64,000 nt of DNA from Nitrobacter sp039808345 (GTDB lineage Bacteria > Pseudomonadota > Alphaproteobacteria > Rhizobiales > Xanthobacteraceae), in NCBI RefSeq assembly GCF_047824785.1, contig NZ_CP181167.1, positions 1,736,001-1,800,000 on the forward strand, read 5' to 3'. How positions within the stretch are numbered: the stretch's first letter is position 1; each line of letters starts with the position of its first letter. Below, one piece after another: positions 51,167-60,530 of the stretch. The position numbers were made by a program, and so were the translations under genes. The notes beneath the pieces were generated by a model that did not search any database, was not told the DNA's origin, and saw only the letters and a program-made list of their open reading frames with translations.

Positions 51167-52338
51167 TGTCGATTGCGCAGCATCCGCGTGTCGCATCCTC
51201 CGATGGCGAAGCCATTCTCAACGCGCTTCCAAATCCTGTGCTGCTGATCGCGCCCGACGGCCGGATCGTTGACGCCAACATGGCGGCGGAGGCTTTCTTC
51301 GAGATGTCGAAGCAGTTCCTGCAACGTGAGCCGCTGAAGCAGCTCATTCCATTTGGCAGTCCGCTCCTGGCCCTGATCGATCAGGTTCGCGACAGCGGCG
51401 CGCCCGTCAACGAGTTCAGGGTTGATCTCGGCACGCCGAGGATCGGCCGGGATCGCCAGGTCGACCTGCATGTCGCGCCCCTGACCGAACGGCCCGCTCA
51501 CGTCGTGGTGATGATCCAGGAGCGCACCATCGCCGACAAGATGGATCGGCAATTGACCCATCGCAGCGCGGCGCGCTCGGTGACGGCGCTTGCAGCCATG
51601 CTCGCGCACGAGATCAAGAACCCGCTCTCCGGCATCCGCGGCGCGGCGCAGCTTCTCGAACAGGGGGCGACGCCGGACGATCGAATGCTGACCCGGCTGA
51701 TCTGCGACGAGGCGGACCGTATCGTCACGCTGGTCGATCGCATGGAGGTATTCGGCGACGAGCGGCCGATCAGGCGGGGCCCGGTCAACATTCACGCGGT
51801 GCTCGATCATGTCAAACGGCTCGCGCAGTCCGGCTTCGCGCGAAACGTCAGGTTCACCGTGGATTACGATCCGTCGCTTCCGCCGGTTCTCGGCGACCGG
51901 GATCAACTGGTTCAAATCTTTCTGAACCTTGTCAAGAATGCCGCCGAAGCTGTTTCCGATCTCGGGGAAGAGGGAGAAATCCAGTTCACGACCGCATTCC
52001 GTCCCGGCTTGCGCCTTTCTCTCCCGGGCAAGAAAACGCGGGTTTCGCTGCCACTGGAATTTTGCGTCAAGGACAATGGTCCCGGCGTGGCGGAGGATCT
52101 GCTTCCAAACCTGTTCGATCCGTTCGTCACCACCAAGCAGACCGGCAGCGGGCTCGGTCTGGCGCTGGTCGCGAAGATCGTCGGGGACCATGGCGGCATC
52201 GTCGAGTGCGAGTCGCAGCCGCGCAAGACCAACTTCCGGATCCTGCTGCCGATGTTCGATTCCGGTCCGGTACACCGGCAGGGCGACGAGGCTGCCGCGT
52301 CCGGAATGCCGTCACGCTCCGCGCGCCATCCATCATGA
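51163..52338 (+). CDS. ntrB: Nitrogen regulation sensor kinase NtrB
   Basis: 391 residues, cytoplasmic. PAS domain at about 15-125 (ILNALPNPVLLIAPDGRIVD), HisKA with His149 (AMLAHEIKNPLSGIRGAAQL), and HATPase with the N-box VQIFLNLVKNAAEAV, D-box CVKDNGPGV and G-box TGSGLGLALVAKIVGDHGG. NtrB phosphorylates NtrC when nitrogen is limiting, under PII control. Start chosen at the ATG overlapping the dusB stop. ntrC follows 7 bp later. Confidence 0.96.
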   Translation: MMSIAQHPRVASSDGEAILNALPNPVLLIAPDGRIVDANMAAEAFFEMSKQFLQREPLKQLIPFGSPLLALIDQVRDSGAPVNEFRVDLGTPRIGRDRQVDLHVAPLTERPAHVVVMIQERTIADKMDRQLTHRSAARSVTALAAMLAHEIKNPLSGIRGAAQLLEQGATPDDRMLTRLICDEADRIVTLVDRMEVFGDERPIRRGPVNIHAVLDHVKRLAQSGFARNVRFTVDYDPSLPPVLGDRDQLVQIFLNLVKNAAEAVSDLGEEGEIQFTTAFRPGLRLSLPGKKTRVSLPLEFCVKDNGPGVAEDLLPNLFDPFVTTKQTGSGLGLALVAKIVGDHGGIVECESQPRKTNFRILLPMFDSGPVHRQGDEAAASGMPSRSARHPS

Positions 52339-52345
52339 GGACAAA

Positions 52346-53785
52346 ATGTCTCCAGCCAACATACTTGTCGCCGATGATGACGGGGCTATCCGCACGGTGA
52401 TCAATCAGGCGCTGTCGCGCGCCGGATATGACGTGCGCCTGACCGGGAATGCCGCAACGCTGTGGCGATGGGTCAGCCAGGGCGAAGGAGATATCGTCAT
52501 CACCGACGTGGTGATGCCGGACGAGAACGCCTTCGACCTCCTGCCTCGCATCAAGAAGATCAGGCCGAACCTGCCGATCATCGTGATGAGCGCGCAGAAC
52601 ACCTTCATGACGGCGATCCGCGCCTCGGAGCGCGGTGCGTACGAATATCTTCCGAAACCGTTCGATCTCAAGGAACTGATCGCAATCGTCGGCCGTGCGC
52701 TTGCCGAGCCGAAGGAGAGCGCGGCCAGCCGCGGCGATGAGAATGAAGGCGATTCCCTGCCGCTGATCGGTCGATCCCCGGCCATGCAGGAAATCTACCG
52801 TGTGCTGGCGCGGCTGATGCAGACGGACCTGACCGTGATGATTTCCGGTGAGTCCGGCACCGGCAAGGAACTTGTCGCGCGTGCGCTTCACGACTACGGC
52901 AAGCGTCGCAGCGGCCCTTTCGTCGCCGTCAATATGGCGGCGATTCCCCGCGACCTGATCGAATCGGAGTTGTTCGGTCACGAGCGCGGCGCTTTCACCG
53001 GCGCTAACGCCCGCGCGTTTGGCCGTTTTGAGCAGGCAGAAGGAGGGACTCTCTTTCTGGACGAAATCGGCGACATGCCGATGGAGGCGCAGACACGTCT
53101 GCTTCGCGTGCTTCAGCAGGGTGAATATTCCACCGTCGGGGGAAGGACGGCCATCAAGACGGATGTCCGCATCGTTGCCGCGTCCAACAAGGATCTTCGT
53201 GTCCTGATTCAGCAGGGGCTGTTTCGCGAGGATCTTTTTTTCCGCCTCAACGTGGTGCCGCTTCGCCTGCCGCCGCTCCGCGAACGCATCGACGATCTGC
53301 CGGATCTGATCAGGCACTTTTTCGTGCTTGCCGAAAAGGATGGACTGCCGCCCAAGAATCTGGATGCGCTTGCGCTTGAGCGCCTGAAGCGGCACCGCTG
53401 GCCCGGCAACGTCCGTGAGCTTGAAAACCTCGCGCGCAGGCTGGCCGCGCTCTACCCGCAGGATATCATCACCGCTCCGGTGATCGATTGCGAGCTTGCA
53501 TCTCCTGAGGTGACCTCAGGAGGCACCGGACAAAACATCAATAGTCTCGGTGGCGCCGTCGAGATGTACATGTCGTCGCTTTTCTCAGACTCCCCGAACG
53601 GGCTTCCGCCGCCGGGCCTGTATCATCGTGTTCTCAGGGAGATCGAGGTCCCGCTTCTTACCGCCGTGCTGGCGGCGACCCGTGGCAACCAGATCCGCGC
53701 AGCCGACCTTTTAGGCTTGAACCGCAACACGCTCCGCAAAAAGATCCGCGATCTGGATATCCAGGTCTACCGGTCCGGAGGATAG
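52346..53785 (+). CDS. ntrC: Nitrogen regulator NtrC (sigma-54 activator)
   Basis: 480 residues: receiver with Asp54 (IVITDVVMP), AAA+ domain with Walker A GESGTGKE (168-175), GAFTGA (215-220) contacting sigma-54, Walker B LFLDEIGDMP, and a C-terminal Fis-type HTH (TRGNQIRAADLLGLNRNTLR). It activates nitrogen-assimilation promoters. GAGGA precedes the ATG at 52346. The stop TAG is also the first bases of a truncated modular repeat. Confidence 0.97.
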   Translation: MSPANILVADDDGAIRTVINQALSRAGYDVRLTGNAATLWRWVSQGEGDIVITDVVMPDENAFDLLPRIKKIRPNLPIIVMSAQNTFMTAIRASERGAYEYLPKPFDLKELIAIVGRALAEPKESAASRGDENEGDSLPLIGRSPAMQEIYRVLARLMQTDLTVMISGESGTGKELVARALHDYGKRRSGPFVAVNMAAIPRDLIESELFGHERGAFTGANARAFGRFEQAEGGTLFLDEIGDMPMEAQTRLLRVLQQGEYSTVGGRTAIKTDVRIVAASNKDLRVLIQQGLFREDLFFRLNVVPLRLPPLRERIDDLPDLIRHFFVLAEKDGLPPKNLDALALERLKRHRWPGNVRELENLARRLAALYPQDIITAPVIDCELASPEVTSGGTGQNINSLGGAVEMYMSSLFSDSPNGLPPPGLYHRVLREIEVPLLTAVLAATRGNQIRAADLLGLNRNTLRKKIRDLDIQVYRSGG

Positions 53786-53810
53786 AGCGGTTTCGAGCGA
53801 AGAATCCGTT
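53783..53810 (+). repeat. Truncated modular repeat at the ntrC stop codon
   Basis: TAGAGCGGTTTCGAGCGAAG followed by AATCCG matches the start of the constant module; the remainder is absent. The TAG is the ntrC stop. Confidence 0.6.
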
Positions 53811-53853
53811 GTCGGTCGCGGCTGTTGTTTGCGCCGCGGAAATGTCCCAATTG

Positions 53854-53876
53854 TGCAACATTGTTGTACTGTTGCA
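53854..53876. promoter_or_regulatory. Inverted repeat upstream of ntrY
   Basis: TGCAACA (53854-53860) and TGTTGCA (53870-53876) separated by 9 bases, with a nested CAACA-T-TGTTG palindrome at 53856-53866. It ends 51 bp before the ntrY start. Half-sites recall NtrC sites (TGCACC) but the spacing and core differ. Probably a regulator site for ntrYX. Confidence 0.45.
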
Positions 53877-53927
53877 TCAGTTCGCTGGTTGCACTGACGC
53901 CAGCTTAAACGCCCAGCTTTCACGCGG

Positions 53928-56228
53928 ATGACCACAGCAGATACGCCGGTTCCCTCGCACGATCCGACACTCGCCGAGTCGCGTGGCTGGACGATGCGCC
54001 GGCTATTGGCGCCTGTCGCCATCGGTTTGGCGCTGCTGTCGGCATTCCTGACGTTCGTGGTTCTGGTCGGTCTCACGCCGATCGAGCCGACGCACCGGGT
54101 CGTCATTACGTTCTTGCTGGTCGACGCCGGCATCATCCTTCTGCTCGTCGGCATTATCGCTCGCGAGGTCTGGCGTGTCATGCAAGCCCGCCGCCGGGGT
54201 CGCGCCGCGGCGAAGCTGCATGTCCAGGTCGTCGGTCTGTTCTCGATCATTGCCGTGCTGCCGGCGGTCGTGGTTTCGGTTGTCGCCAGCATCACGATCG
54301 ATCGCGGCCTCGACCGTCTGTTTTCAGGACCGATCAAGGAAGTCATTGAGAACTCGCGGATCGTCGCGCACGCCTATGCGAACGAGCATGCCCAACTGAT
54401 TCGGGGCGATATCCTGGGCATGGCCAACGACATTTCCAACGCGCGGCCGCTGTACGATCAGGACCGCGTGACATTTCTCCAGCTCCTGACTTCAAGCGCC
54501 AAGGCGCGCAACCTTCCTGGCGCGATGCTGATCGATAAGGACGGTCATCTGCTCGTATCGGCGCAAACCGGAATCAAGCGAGCCTATGACACACCGAACC
54601 CCGATATTCTCAAGAATGTGAACGAGGACGATCCGCAGATCGCGCTCATTCCGGAGGCGAACTATGTCGCCGCCGTCATTCGTCTGCGCGCGTTTCAGGA
54701 CACGTTCCTTTACGTCGCGAGATTGCTCGATCCCTATGTCGTCTCGCAACTGAAGCAGACCGAATCGAGCATTGCCGAATACGCCACGATCGAGGCCCGG
54801 CGTCTCGGCATCCAGGTGGCGCTCGCACTGATGTTCGCAGTGATCGCGCTGACCATCCTGATGGCGTCGGTGTTGCTTGGCCTGAACTTCGCGGACCGGT
54901 TCGTCGCTCCCGTCCGACGCCTGATGAACGCGGCCAACATCGTGTCCACCGGCGATCTGAACGTTCAGGTTCCCGTTTTGAAATCCGAAGGCGACCTGGC
55001 GCAGCTTGGCGAGACTTTCAACAAGATGACCGCCGAATTGCGCACCCAGCGCGACGAGCTCGTTAATGCGAGCGGCCTGATCGACAGCCGGCGCCGTTTC
55101 ATCGAGGCGGTGCTGTCATCGGCCAGCGCCGGGATCATCGGCGTCGACGGCGCCAACACCATCCGCATCCTGAACCGCTCGGCGGAGAAGCTGATCGGCC
55201 ATTCGGAATCGGAAACGCTGGGGCATCCGCTGTCCGAGGTGATTCCCGAACTGAGCGATCTCATGCAGGCGGCGAGGGAAGGGGCGCAACGGCTGGTGCA
55301 GGGCCAGATCACGCTCAACCGCGACGGCAATGAGCGCAACATCTCGGTGCGCGTCAGCGCCGAGCAAACCAGCCAGTCGCGAGACAGCTACATCATCACC
55401 CTGGATGATATCACGGAGCTTGTGACCGCGCAGCGCACGTCCGCCTGGGGCGACGTGGCGCGACGGATCGCTCACGAAATCAAGAATCCGTTAACGCCGA
55501 TCCAGCTTTCGGCCGAACGCATCCGCCGTAAATTCGGCAAGGTGATCACTCAGGACAAGCCGATCTTCGAGCAATGCACCGACACAATCGTGCGTCAGGT
55601 CGAGGATATCAGGCGGATGGTCGATGAGTTCTCGCGTTTCGCGCGAATGCCGAAGCCCGTGATGGAAGGAGAGGATGTCGCCGATACGGTCCGTCAGACT
55701 GTTTTTCTCATGCGCGTCGGACATCCCGAGGTCGATATCGAGGCCGACATCAGGCAAGAACCCATGCGCGCGCAGTTTGACCGGCGGCTGATCTCGCAGG
55801 CGCTGACCAATATCATCAAGAACGCGGCCGAAGCCATCGAAGCGGTGCCGCCGGAGGTGCTTGGAAAGGGGCGGATCGACGTCATCGCTGCGCAGGAAGA
55901 GGACGACATCATCATTGACGTGATCGACAATGGTGTCGGCTTGCCGAAAGTTGCGCGCGCGCGGCTGCTGGAGCCTTACGTGACGACACGCGAAAAAGGT
56001 ACCGGCCTTGGTCTTGCGATCGTGGGGCGCGTCCTGGAGGACCATGGCGGAAAGCTTGAGCTCAACGACGCCTCGGCGATCAGACCGGAAGCGCGGGGAG
56101 CCTGGATGCGGTTGCGGTTTGCAGCAACGGGGCCGGCGAATGCGGGAACCATTGGGAATGATGGAGCGACTAACGGGGATATCCTGACCGGAGAAGAAAC
56201 AAGGACTGAGGTTGCTACCGGCGGCTGA
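53928..56228 (+). CDS. ntrY: Sensor kinase NtrY
   Basis: 766 residues, membrane-bound. Two helices near 25-85 and one near 105-125, an extracytoplasmic sensor region (about 125-285), another helix near 290-320, HAMP (FADRFVAPVRRLMNAANIVS), PAS (about 385-480), HisKA with RRIAHEIKNPLTPIQLSAER, and HATPase with NIIKNAAEAI, IDVIDNGVGLPK and KGTGLGLAIVGRVLEDHGG. NtrY phosphorylates NtrX and responds to nitrogen or redox cues in related bacteria. A 142-bp gap with a dyad separates it from ntrC, suggesting an extra promoter. Confidence 0.95.
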   Translation: MTTADTPVPSHDPTLAESRGWTMRRLLAPVAIGLALLSAFLTFVVLVGLTPIEPTHRVVITFLLVDAGIILLLVGIIAREVWRVMQARRRGRAAAKLHVQVVGLFSIIAVLPAVVVSVVASITIDRGLDRLFSGPIKEVIENSRIVAHAYANEHAQLIRGDILGMANDISNARPLYDQDRVTFLQLLTSSAKARNLPGAMLIDKDGHLLVSAQTGIKRAYDTPNPDILKNVNEDDPQIALIPEANYVAAVIRLRAFQDTFLYVARLLDPYVVSQLKQTESSIAEYATIEARRLGIQVALALMFAVIALTILMASVLLGLNFADRFVAPVRRLMNAANIVSTGDLNVQVPVLKSEGDLAQLGETFNKMTAELRTQRDELVNASGLIDSRRRFIEAVLSSASAGIIGVDGANTIRILNRSAEKLIGHSESETLGHPLSEVIPELSDLMQAAREGAQRLVQGQITLNRDGNERNISVRVSAEQTSQSRDSYIITLDDITELVTAQRTSAWGDVARRIAHEIKNPLTPIQLSAERIRRKFGKVITQDKPIFEQCTDTIVRQVEDIRRMVDEFSRFARMPKPVMEGEDVADTVRQTVFLMRVGHPEVDIEADIRQEPMRAQFDRRLISQALTNIIKNAAEAIEAVPPEVLGKGRIDVIAAQEEDDIIIDVIDNGVGLPKVARARLLEPYVTTREKGTGLGLAIVGRVLEDHGGKLELNDASAIRPEARGAWMRLRFAATGPANAGTIGNDGATNGDILTGEETRTEVATGG

Positions 56229-56245
56229 CGAGGCGGATCCAATTC

Positions 56246-57616
56246 ATGGCACACGATATTCTGATTGTTGACGACGAGGCGGACATTCGCGACCTCGTCG
56301 CGGGCATCCTGGAAGACGAGGGGTTCACGACCCGAACCGCGCGCAACAGCGATGAGGCGCTGGCGGAGGTTTCAAGTCGCCGTCCGCACATGGTGTTTCT
56401 CGACATCTGGCTGCAAGGCAGCAAGCTCGACGGGCTCCAGCTGCTCGAGATGATCAAGCAGGACAGCCCCGAGATGCCGGTCGTCATGATCTCCGGTCAT
56501 GGCAACATCGAAACGGCTGTCGCGGCCATCAAGCGCGGCGCTTACGACTTCATTGAAAAGCCGTTCAAGGCCGACCGCCTGATTCTGGTGGCGACGCGCG
56601 CGCTTGAAACCTCACGTCTGAAGCGCGAGGTTCGTGAATTGAAGCAGCTTGCGCCCGCGGCAAGCACGCTGGTCGGACGTTCGCCATGCATGAACCAGCT
56701 TCGGCAAACCATCGAGCGCGCGGCGAAAGCCAACAGCCGCATCATGATCGTCGGCCCCTCCGGATCCGGCAAGGAGCTGGCGGCGCGAACGCTTCACAAT
56801 CAGTCGGGCCGTGCCGAGGCTCCGTTTGTTGTCATCAACGCTGCCGCGATCACGCCGGAGCGAATGGAGACCGAACTGTTCGGCGTCGAGCAGAGCGATG
56901 GTCAGCAGCCTCGCAAGGCCGGCGCGCTGGAAGAGGCGCATGGCGGGACGCTGTTCATCGACGAAATCGGCGATATGCCGCGCGAAACCCAGAACAAGAT
57001 TATGCGGGTTCTGGTCGATCAGACCTTTCAGCGCTCAGGCGGCGCGACCAAGATAAAGGTGGATGTGCGCATCATTTCGTCGACAGCGCGCAACCTGGAG
57101 GAGGAGATTGCGGCGGGCAGGTTCCGTGAAGACCTCTATCATCGGCTGTCGGTGGTGCCGATCCGTGTTCCGCCACTGTCCGAACGCCGCGAGGATATTC
57201 CCGAACTGATCGAGTTCTTCATGGATCATATCTCCGCCACGAGCGGTTTGCCCAAGCGCAAGATCGGTGATGACGCGATGGCGGTGCTGCAATCGCATGT
57301 CTGGCCCGGCAACGTTCGGCAACTCCGAAACAATGTCGAGCGCGTGATGATCCTGGCCGGCGGGGGACCGGAGGTCGTCATCACCGCGGATATGTTGCCG
57401 CAGGATGTCGGCTCCATGGTTCCGGCGATGCCGTCGGGCGTCAATGGCGAGCACATCATGGGCCTGCCGCTGCGCGAGGCCCGCGAGGTTTTCGAGCGCG
57501 ATTATCTGATCGCGCAGATCAGCCGCTTCTCCAATAACATCTCCCGGACGGCGGAGTTTGTCGGCATGGAGCGCTCGGCGCTGCATCGCAAGCTCAAGGC
57601 GCTCGGCGTCAACTAG
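56246..57616 (+). CDS. ntrX: Response regulator NtrX
   Basis: 456 residues: receiver with Asp53 (MVFLDIWLQG), AAA+ domain with Walker A GPSGSGKE (170-177) and Walker B LFIDEIGDMP, and a Fis-type HTH (RFSNNISRTAEFVGMERSAL). The GAFTGA loop needed to contact sigma-54 is missing: after ELFG comes VEQSDGQQPRKAGALEEA. As known for alphaproteobacterial NtrX, it should act with sigma-70 or as repressor rather than as a sigma-54 activator. The TAG stop is the first part of a full repeat. Confidence 0.95.
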   Translation: MAHDILIVDDEADIRDLVAGILEDEGFTTRTARNSDEALAEVSSRRPHMVFLDIWLQGSKLDGLQLLEMIKQDSPEMPVVMISGHGNIETAVAAIKRGAYDFIEKPFKADRLILVATRALETSRLKREVRELKQLAPAASTLVGRSPCMNQLRQTIERAAKANSRIMIVGPSGSGKELAARTLHNQSGRAEAPFVVINAAAITPERMETELFGVEQSDGQQPRKAGALEEAHGGTLFIDEIGDMPRETQNKIMRVLVDQTFQRSGGATKIKVDVRIISSTARNLEEEIAAGRFREDLYHRLSVVPIRVPPLSERREDIPELIEFFMDHISATSGLPKRKIGDDAMAVLQSHVWPGNVRQLRNNVERVMILAGGGPEVVITADMLPQDVGSMVPAMPSGVNGEHIMGLPLREAREVFERDYLIAQISRFSNNISRTAEFVGMERSALHRKLKALGVN

Positions 57617-57720
57617 AGCGTTTTCAAGCGAAGTGGACACCGGTTCGCGTGAAGAAAACGCGTCAAAACAATAATCTAGAGCCTCGCTTCTGATTCAATC
57701 AGAAGCAAACATGCTCTAGA
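57614..57720 (+). repeat. Modular palindromic repeat, full copy, type A
   Basis: Begins with the ntrX stop codon (TAGAGCGTTTTC). Constant module perfect; hairpin GCTTCTGATT-C-AATCAGAAGC perfect; outer arms AGAGC and GCTCT. Reaches to 20 bp before dat. Confidence 0.94.
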
Positions 57721-57740
57721 AACCCGAGACGAACTCGCCC

Positions 57741-58598
57741 ATGTCGCGCATCGCTTATGTCAACGGCCGATATCGCGATCTGCGCGATGCCTGCGTCAAC
57801 GTCGAGGATCGCGGCTATCAGTTTGCCGACGGTGTTTACGAGGTCTGCGAGGTGCGCGGCGCGAGGCTGGTTGATTTTCCCCGGCACATGACCCGATTGC
57901 AGCGGTCGCTGCGCGAGCTGCGGATCGCCGAACCGATGCCGATCGTCGCGCTCGGCATCATCATGCGCGAGGTCGTGCGGCGGAATCGCGTGACATACGG
58001 CATCGTGTATCTGCAGGTGACTCGCGGCGTGGCCCGGCGCGATCACGCGTTTCCGCCGAACCCGGTCAAGCCGGGCGTCGTCATCACGGCTCGGGCGCTG
58101 GATTACGAAAAAAAACAGCAAGCCGCCACCGCCGGCATTGCCGTCATTACGCTGCCGGAGAATCGTTGGCCGCGGGTGGATATCAAGTCGGTGTCGCTGC
58201 TGCCGAATGTTCTGGCAAAGCAGCAGGCGCGGGAAAAGGGAGCCCATGAGGCGTGGTACGTCGATAACGACGGACTCGTCACCGAAGGCGCGTCGAGCAA
58301 CGCCTGGATCGTGACGAAGGACGGCCGGGCCGTCACCCGGTCGGTGGACCAGGGCATTCTGGCGGGCATCACGCGGGCTGTTCTCATGGAAGTCCTGAGG
58401 GCTCTTCAGATCAGGCTTGAAGAGCGCCCGTTCACTCCGGCGGAAGCCCGCGAGGCGGCGGAAGCGTTTGTAACCTCGGCTTCTCAGATCGTCATGCCCG
58501 TCGTCGCGATCGACGGCCAGGTGGTGGGGGATGGTCAGCCGGGCGGTATTGCAAGGCGTCTTCGGGAGGAATTCCACCGCTTTTCAGCATTTTCCTGA
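57741..58598 (+). CDS. dat: D-amino-acid aminotransferase
   Basis: 285 residues, class IV PLP aminotransferase. GYQFADGVYEVCEVRGARLV, VYLQVTRGVARRDHAFPPNP (the D-AAT-type RG-x-RRDHAFP motif), Lys149 in VDIKSVSLLPNVLAKQQAR, and TEGASSNAWIVTKDG. It makes D-Glu or other D-amino acids for peptidoglycan. Position between ntrX and hfq is conserved in rhizobiales. Branched-chain or ADC lyase activity is less likely from the motifs. Confidence 0.88.
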   Translation: MSRIAYVNGRYRDLRDACVNVEDRGYQFADGVYEVCEVRGARLVDFPRHMTRLQRSLRELRIAEPMPIVALGIIMREVVRRNRVTYGIVYLQVTRGVARRDHAFPPNPVKPGVVITARALDYEKKQQAATAGIAVITLPENRWPRVDIKSVSLLPNVLAKQQAREKGAHEAWYVDNDGLVTEGASSNAWIVTKDGRAVTRSVDQGILAGITRAVLMEVLRALQIRLEERPFTPAEAREAAEAFVTSASQIVMPVVAIDGQVVGDGQPGGIARRLREEFHRFSAFS

Positions 58599-58704
58599 TG
58601 GTTTTTGTGCATCCGGGTAAACCTGCGGACCCGAACCGGCTTGCGTAACATCATACTCTGCCTTCTAATCCGAGGGGCCGGGTCCATGAGGAGGATCTCA
58701 AGGG

Positions 58705-58750
58705 GGAGCCGGCGGGCCATGAAAAGCTCGGGAGGGCTGCTTCCGGCTCC
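58705..58750 (+). promoter_or_regulatory. Hairpin in the hfq leader
   Basis: GGAGCCGG (58705-58712) pairs perfectly with CCGGCTCC (58743-58750), enclosing 30 bases, followed by AAAAAAG. It ends 33 bases before the hfq ATG. Not a terminator (A-run, not T-run). Confidence 0.4.
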
Positions 58751-58783
58751 AAAAAAGCAAAGTTAAACTGCGGGATAACAAAA

Positions 58784-59032
58784 ATGGCGATAGACCGCGC
58801 ACAAAACCTACAGGACACTTTCCTCAACCACGTCCGCAAGACGAAAACGCCTCTGACGATCTTTCTGGTAAATGGAGTCAAGCTCCAGGGAATCGTGACC
58901 TGGTTCGACAATTTCTGCCTGCTGCTCAGGCGCGACGGACATTCGCAACTGGTGTACAAGCACGCGATTTCGACCATCATGCCGGGTGCTCCGATCCAGT
59001 TATTTGAAGGCGGCGAGGACGCTCCGCTTTGA
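58784..59032 (+). CDS. hfq: RNA chaperone Hfq
   Basis: 82 residues, Sm-like. Sm1: [20 protein letters not shown] and [20 protein letters not shown]; Sm2: [12 protein letters not shown] with the YKHA motif. The proximal and distal RNA-binding residues are conserved; the C-terminal tail is short, as in alphaproteobacteria. It pairs small RNAs with mRNAs. hflX follows 23 bp later. Confidence 0.97.
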
Positions 59033-59055
59033 TCACATACTTGAAAGTTTCCTGA

Positions 59056-60429
59056 TTGGACCCCCGCCAGTTCGAGGGGAGCACCGACTCATCAGGGTCG
59101 ATGCGGGGCGAGCCCACCGGACGAGCGATCGTCATCGGCCCATATTTGCGGACGCGGGGCGGCGATGCCGAGGCGCCGCGGCGATCCTTGCGCAACACCG
59201 ACGCCCGGCTGGATGAAGCCGCCGGTCTCGCCCGGGCGATCGAGCTCCATGTGATTCAGGCGATCGTCGCTCCCGTCAGCCAGATCAGGCCCGCGACATA
59301 TCTCGGCAAGGGCAAGGTTGAAGAGTTGAAGGGCTTAATCGCCGCCGATGGAGTCGGTCTCGTGGTGATGGACTGCGCGCTGTCGCCCATTCAACAGCGC
59401 AACCTGGAAAAGGCCTGGAGCACAAAGGTGCTGGATCGCACGGGCTTGATCCTCGAAATCTTCGGGCGCCGCGCCAAGACCAAAGAGGGCGCGCTTCAGG
59501 TCGAACTTGCTCATCTCAATTATCAGCGTAGCCGTCTGGTGCGCTCCTGGACTCACCTCGAGCGGCAGCGTGGCGGCTTCGGCTTCATGGGCGGGCCCGG
59601 CGAAACCCAGATCGAGGCCGACCGCCGCCTGATCGGCGATCGCATCACGCGGCTGGAAAACGATCTCAAGAAGGTGCAGGCGACGCGGCGGCTGCATCGC
59701 GCCGGTCGGCAGCGCGTGCCCTATCGCGTGGTTGCGCTCGTTGGCTATACAAATGCCGGCAAATCGACGCTGTTCAATCGATTGACGCGCGCGGACGTTC
59801 AGGCCGCCGACATGTTGTTCGCGACGCTCGATCCCACGCTGCGCTCGCTTGCGCTGCCTCACGGCGGAAAGGCCATGTTGTCGGACACCGTCGGATTCAT
59901 ATCCAATTTGCCGACCCAGCTCGTCGCTGCTTTCCGCGCGACGCTGGAGGAGGTGATGGAGGCGGACGTTGTTCTTCATGTTCGTGACATTTCGCATGAG
60001 GATACGGAGGCGCAGCAGCACGACGTCGAGGCCGTGTTGCATCAACTCGGCGTCGATCCCGAAGGATCGGCGCGCATCATCGAGGTCTGGAACAAGATCG
60101 ATCGCTTCGATGCGGATCAGCGCAAAGACCTGGAAAACGTGGCTGCGCGCCGTTCGACCGATGTGCCGCGTTTTCTCGTTTCCGCCGAAACCGGTGAGGG
60201 GGTTGAGACGCTGCTTGCGGCGATCGACGATCGGCTGGCGGCAACCCGAACCACGCTGGACCTGTCCGTCGATGCTTCGGATGGCGCGGCAATCAGCTGG
60301 CTGCATCGGAACTCCGAAGTGCTCTCCAAGGAACTGCGCGACGGCCGTTACGACATGACCGTCAGGGTCGATGAGACAAAACGTGACATCCTCGTCAACC
60401 GGTATGGCGCGGCGCCACGTCCGCTATAA
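59056..60429 (+). CDS. hflX: GTPase HflX
   Basis: 457 residues. N-terminal HflX domain (YLGKGKVEELKGLIAADGVG, LSPIQQRNLEKAWSTKVLDR, TGLILEIFGRRAKTKEGALQ, GGPGETQIEADRRLI) then the G domain: G1 GYTNAGKST, G3 DTVGFI, G4 NKID. HflX splits stalled ribosomes. TTG at 59056 is the likely start (MDPR-like beginning); ATG 59101 is an alternative. Coupled with hfq as in many proteobacteria. Confidence 0.94.
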   Translation: MDPRQFEGSTDSSGSMRGEPTGRAIVIGPYLRTRGGDAEAPRRSLRNTDARLDEAAGLARAIELHVIQAIVAPVSQIRPATYLGKGKVEELKGLIAADGVGLVVMDCALSPIQQRNLEKAWSTKVLDRTGLILEIFGRRAKTKEGALQVELAHLNYQRSRLVRSWTHLERQRGGFGFMGGPGETQIEADRRLIGDRITRLENDLKKVQATRRLHRAGRQRVPYRVVALVGYTNAGKSTLFNRLTRADVQAADMLFATLDPTLRSLALPHGGKAMLSDTVGFISNLPTQLVAAFRATLEEVMEADVVLHVRDISHEDTEAQQHDVEAVLHQLGVDPEGSARIIEVWNKIDRFDADQRKDLENVAARRSTDVPRFLVSAETGEGVETLLAAIDDRLAATRTTLDLSVDASDGAAISWLHRNSEVLSKELRDGRYDMTVRVDETKRDILVNRYGAAPRPL

Positions 60430-60530
60430 CTCCCGCTTCCAAACCAGGGTCGCGCAAGGATGGTCTTGACCGGCGGAACGTCGGACTATTCCATGTCCAT
60501 CAAATCGCATGAAAGCCGCAGGAGATTTCC

